DNA of 64,000 nt from Agrobacterium leguminum. Lineage in GTDB: Bacteria > Pseudomonadota > Alphaproteobacteria > Rhizobiales > Rhizobiaceae. The stretch's first letter is position 1. Each line of letters begins with the position of its first letter. The notes beneath the pieces are model-generated. The model made no database searches. It had not been told where the DNA came from and saw nothing but the letters and a program-made list of their open reading frames with translations. Position numbers and translations under genes: made by a program. This document shows, piece by piece, positions 62,037-64,000 of the stretch. The stretch covers positions 310,001-374,000 of the forward strand of contig NZ_JADQWB010000001.1 in the NCBI RefSeq assembly GCF_015704895.1, read 5' to 3'.

Positions 62037-64000
62037 TTACGCCTCGTTATCCGGTGCCTCCGGCGTATCCGGCAGATCGTCGGCGGCATCTTCGCCATTG
62101 CCGTTCTCTGCTTCGTCGTCGCCTTCCGGCTCGTTGATGCGCTCCACGGAAACCACCTTCTCATCCTTGGCGGTCGAGAAGATCGTCACACCCTTGGTGG
62201 CGCGGCTGGCGATGCGAATGCCGTTGACCGGCACGCGGATGAGCTGACCGCCATCGGAAACCAGCATGATCTGGTCGCCTTCTTCCACGGGGAAGGCTGC
62301 GACGAGTTCGCCGATCTCGTTGGTCTTGGAGGTATCGGTGGCGCGGATGCCCTTGCCGCCGCGACCCGAGGTGCGGAAGTCGTAAGAAGAGGAACGCTTG
62401 CCGAAGCCCTTCACGGAAACCGTCAGCACGAATTCTTCGCGTGCCTTCAGTTCCTGATAGCGCTCTTCGCTGAGTTCACCCTCCTCCGTCACTTCCTCGC
62501 CGACGAGCGCGATATCATCCTCATCGACGCCTGCGGCACGCCGCTCGGTAGCCGAGCGCTTCAGATAGGCCGCACGCTCCCACGGTTCAGCTTCCACATG
62601 GCCCACAATGGTCATGGAGATGATGCGGTCGCCCTCGGCCATGTTGATGCCGCGCACACCGACGGAGTTGCGGCCTGCAAAGACGCGCACATCGTCCACG
62701 GGGAAGCGGATGCACTGGCCGAGCGCGGTCGTCAGCAGCACGTCGTCGCGGTCCGTACAGGTTTCGACGGAGAGGATTTCATCGCCCTCCTCGTCCAGCT
62801 TCATGGCGATCTTGCCATTGCGGTTGACCTGCACGAAATCGCCGAGCTTGTTGCGGCGAACCGTGCCGCGCGTCGTCGAGAACATCACGTCCAGCGTTTC
62901 CCAGGTCGTTTCGTCCTCGGGCAACGGCATGATGGTGGTTATGCGCTCGCCGGGCTCCAGCGGCAGCATGTTGATGAGGGCCTTGCCCTTGGACTGCGGC
63001 GTCCCGATCGGCAGACGCCAGACCTTTTCCTTGTAGACGATGCCACGCGAGGAGAAGAACAGCACCGGTGTATGGGTATTGGCAACGAAGAGACGGTTGA
63101 CGAAATCCTCGTCGCGCGTCGCCATGCCGGAACGGCCCTTGCCGCCGCGACGCTGCGCCCGGTAAGTGGTCAGCGGCACGCGCTTGATATAGCCGAGATG
63201 CGAAACGGTGACGACCATGTCCTCGCGGGCGATGAGGTCTTCATCGTCCATATCGGGACCGCCCTCGACGATCTCGGAACGGCGCGGCGTGCCGAACTCG
63301 TCACGGATGGCGACAAGCTCGTCCTTGACGATCTGCTGGATGCGCAGGCGCGACGACAGGATTTCGAGGTACTCGGAAATTTCAGCACCGATCTTGTTCA
63401 GCTCGTCGCCGATTTCATCGCGGCCGAGCGCGGTGAGGCGGGCAAGGCGCAGTTCGAGAATGGCGCGAGCCTGCTCTTCCGAGAGATTATAGGTGCCGTC
63501 TTCATTGATGCGGTGGCGCGGATCGTCGATCAGACGGATCAGGCTTTCCACATCCTGCGCCGGCCAGCGCCGCGTCATCAGCTCTTCGCGGGCCGAAGCG
63601 GGATCGGGCGCATGACGGATAACCCGGATGACCTCGTCGATATTGGCAACCGCAATCGCCAGGCCAACCAACACATGCGCACGCTCGCGCGCCTTGCGCA
63701 GCAGATATTTCGTACGACGGCTGACCACATCCTCGCGGAAGGCCACGAAAGCGCGCAGCATGTCGATGAGCGTCATCTGCTCCGGCTTGCCGCCGTTCAG
63801 CGCCACCATGTTGCAGCCGAAGGAGGTCTGCAACGGCGTGTAGCGGTAAAGCTGGTTCAGGATGACTTCGGCATTGGCGTCGCGCTTCAATTCGATGACG
63901 ACGCGATAGCCCTGACGGTCGGATTCGTCGCGCAGGTCGGAAATGCCCTCGATGCGCTTTTCCTTGACCAGTTCGGCCATTTTTTCGATCATGTTCGCCT
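62037..64000 (-). CDS. gyrA: DNA gyrase subunit A, 3' part
   Basis: The C-terminal 654 codons of GyrA, open to the right edge, so the catalytic tyrosine and N-terminal winged-helix domain lie outside the window. Visible are the end of the breakage-reunion domain and coiled coil (LEILSSRLRIQQIVKDELVAI) and the beta-pinwheel DNA-wrapping domain with the GyrA-box QRRGGKG (about nt 63145). The chain ends in an acidic tail (EPEGDDEAENGNGEDAAD), common in alphaproteobacterial GyrA. Confidence 0.97.
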   Translation of the reverse strand, partial: ANMIEKMAELVKEKRIEGISDLRDESDRQGYRVVIELKRDANAEVILNQLYRYTPLQTSFGCNMVALNGGKPEQMTLIDMLRAFVAFREDVVSRRTKYLLRKARERAHVLVGLAIAVANIDEVIRVIRHAPDPASAREELMTRRWPAQDVESLIRLIDDPRHRINEDGTYNLSEEQARAILELRLARLTALGRDEIGDELNKIGAEISEYLEILSSRLRIQQIVKDELVAIRDEFGTPRRSEIVEGGPDMDDEDLIAREDMVVTVSHLGYIKRVPLTTYRAQRRGGKGRSGMATRDEDFVNRLFVANTHTPVLFFSSRGIVYKEKVWRLPIGTPQSKGKALINMLPLEPGERITTIMPLPEDETTWETLDVMFSTTRGTVRRNKLGDFVQVNRNGKIAMKLDEEGDEILSVETCTDRDDVLLTTALGQCIRFPVDDVRVFAGRNSVGVRGINMAEGDRIISMTIVGHVEAEPWERAAYLKRSATERRAAGVDEDDIALVGEEVTEEGELSEERYQELKAREEFVLTVSVKGFGKRSSSYDFRTSGRGGKGIRATDTSKTNEIGELVAAFPVEEGDQIMLVSDGGQLIRVPVNGIRIASRATKGVTIFSTAKDEKVVSVERINEPEGDDEAENGNGEDAADDLPDTPEAPDNEA

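Noticed and set aside
1..64000. Search for CRISPR arrays, insertion sequences, integrases and prophage genes
   Set aside because: No regularly spaced repeats, transposase or integrase motifs, or phage structural genes were seen on either strand.

Overview
The window looks like chromosomal DNA of an alphaproteobacterium of the family Rhizobiaceae, most likely the genus Agrobacterium. The base composition is GC-rich. Promoters resemble the rhizobial TTGAC / CTATAT pattern. Several proteins are types common in this family: the DUF934 partner of CysI, DUF3008, DUF1127, an ATP12 chaperone and a YcnI-PCuAC fusion. The species call is recognition by protein similarity, not a database search. I see no rRNA, insertion sequence, prophage or CRISPR array, and one tRNA (Ser, UGA).

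Layout. 1-2.9 kb: the end of cysI, DUF934 and ferredoxin-NADP reductase (sulfite reduction and its electron supply). 2.9-5.7 kb: an MFS transporter, an exported protein and an EEP-family hydrolase. 5.9-10.5 kb: the glycine cleavage operon gcvT-gcvH-gcvP behind a tandem glycine riboswitch. 10.6-16.7 kb: small proteins, a periplasmic copper pair (a DUF2946-like protein and a YcnI-PCuAC fusion), crcB, an RluC-type pseudouridine synthase, a HAD phosphatase and ATP12. 16.7-24.5 kb: mostly single metabolic and stress genes (RidA, S-formylglutathione hydrolase, peroxiredoxin, GST, GNAT, MFS).

24.8-37.4 kb is a coherent catabolic region. It holds a five-gene branched-chain/amide-type ABC importer, a class I aminotransferase, a LysR regulator, HyuA/HyuB hydantoinase-oxoprolinase subunits, an SDR and an HpcH/HpaI aldolase. 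A conserved 37-nt element (29/37 identical) lies upstream of both the importer operon and the hyu operon, which suggests one regulon. The substrate is unknown.

38.5-41.6 kb is an ECF sigma module: YceI, a COG4315 secreted protein, the sigma factor, its membrane anti-sigma factor and cytochrome b561. The same motif, GGATTAA-N13-GTGTT, precedes both yceI and the COG4315 gene. 41.9-45.1 kb is an arsenic operon (arsR, two unrelated arsenate reductases, acr3, arsH) whose promoter predicts a leaderless message. 45.2-47.4 kb is a TetR-MFS pair with matching operators. 47.9-64 kb is mainly core genome: a ClC channel, then a replication/cell-envelope run (metG, tatD, an MBL phosphodiesterase, holB, tmk, a D,D-carboxypeptidase homologue with two degraded motifs, rlpA), the tRNA-Ser, small membrane proteins, an intact SPOR-domain D,D-carboxypeptidase and the 3' part of gyrA.
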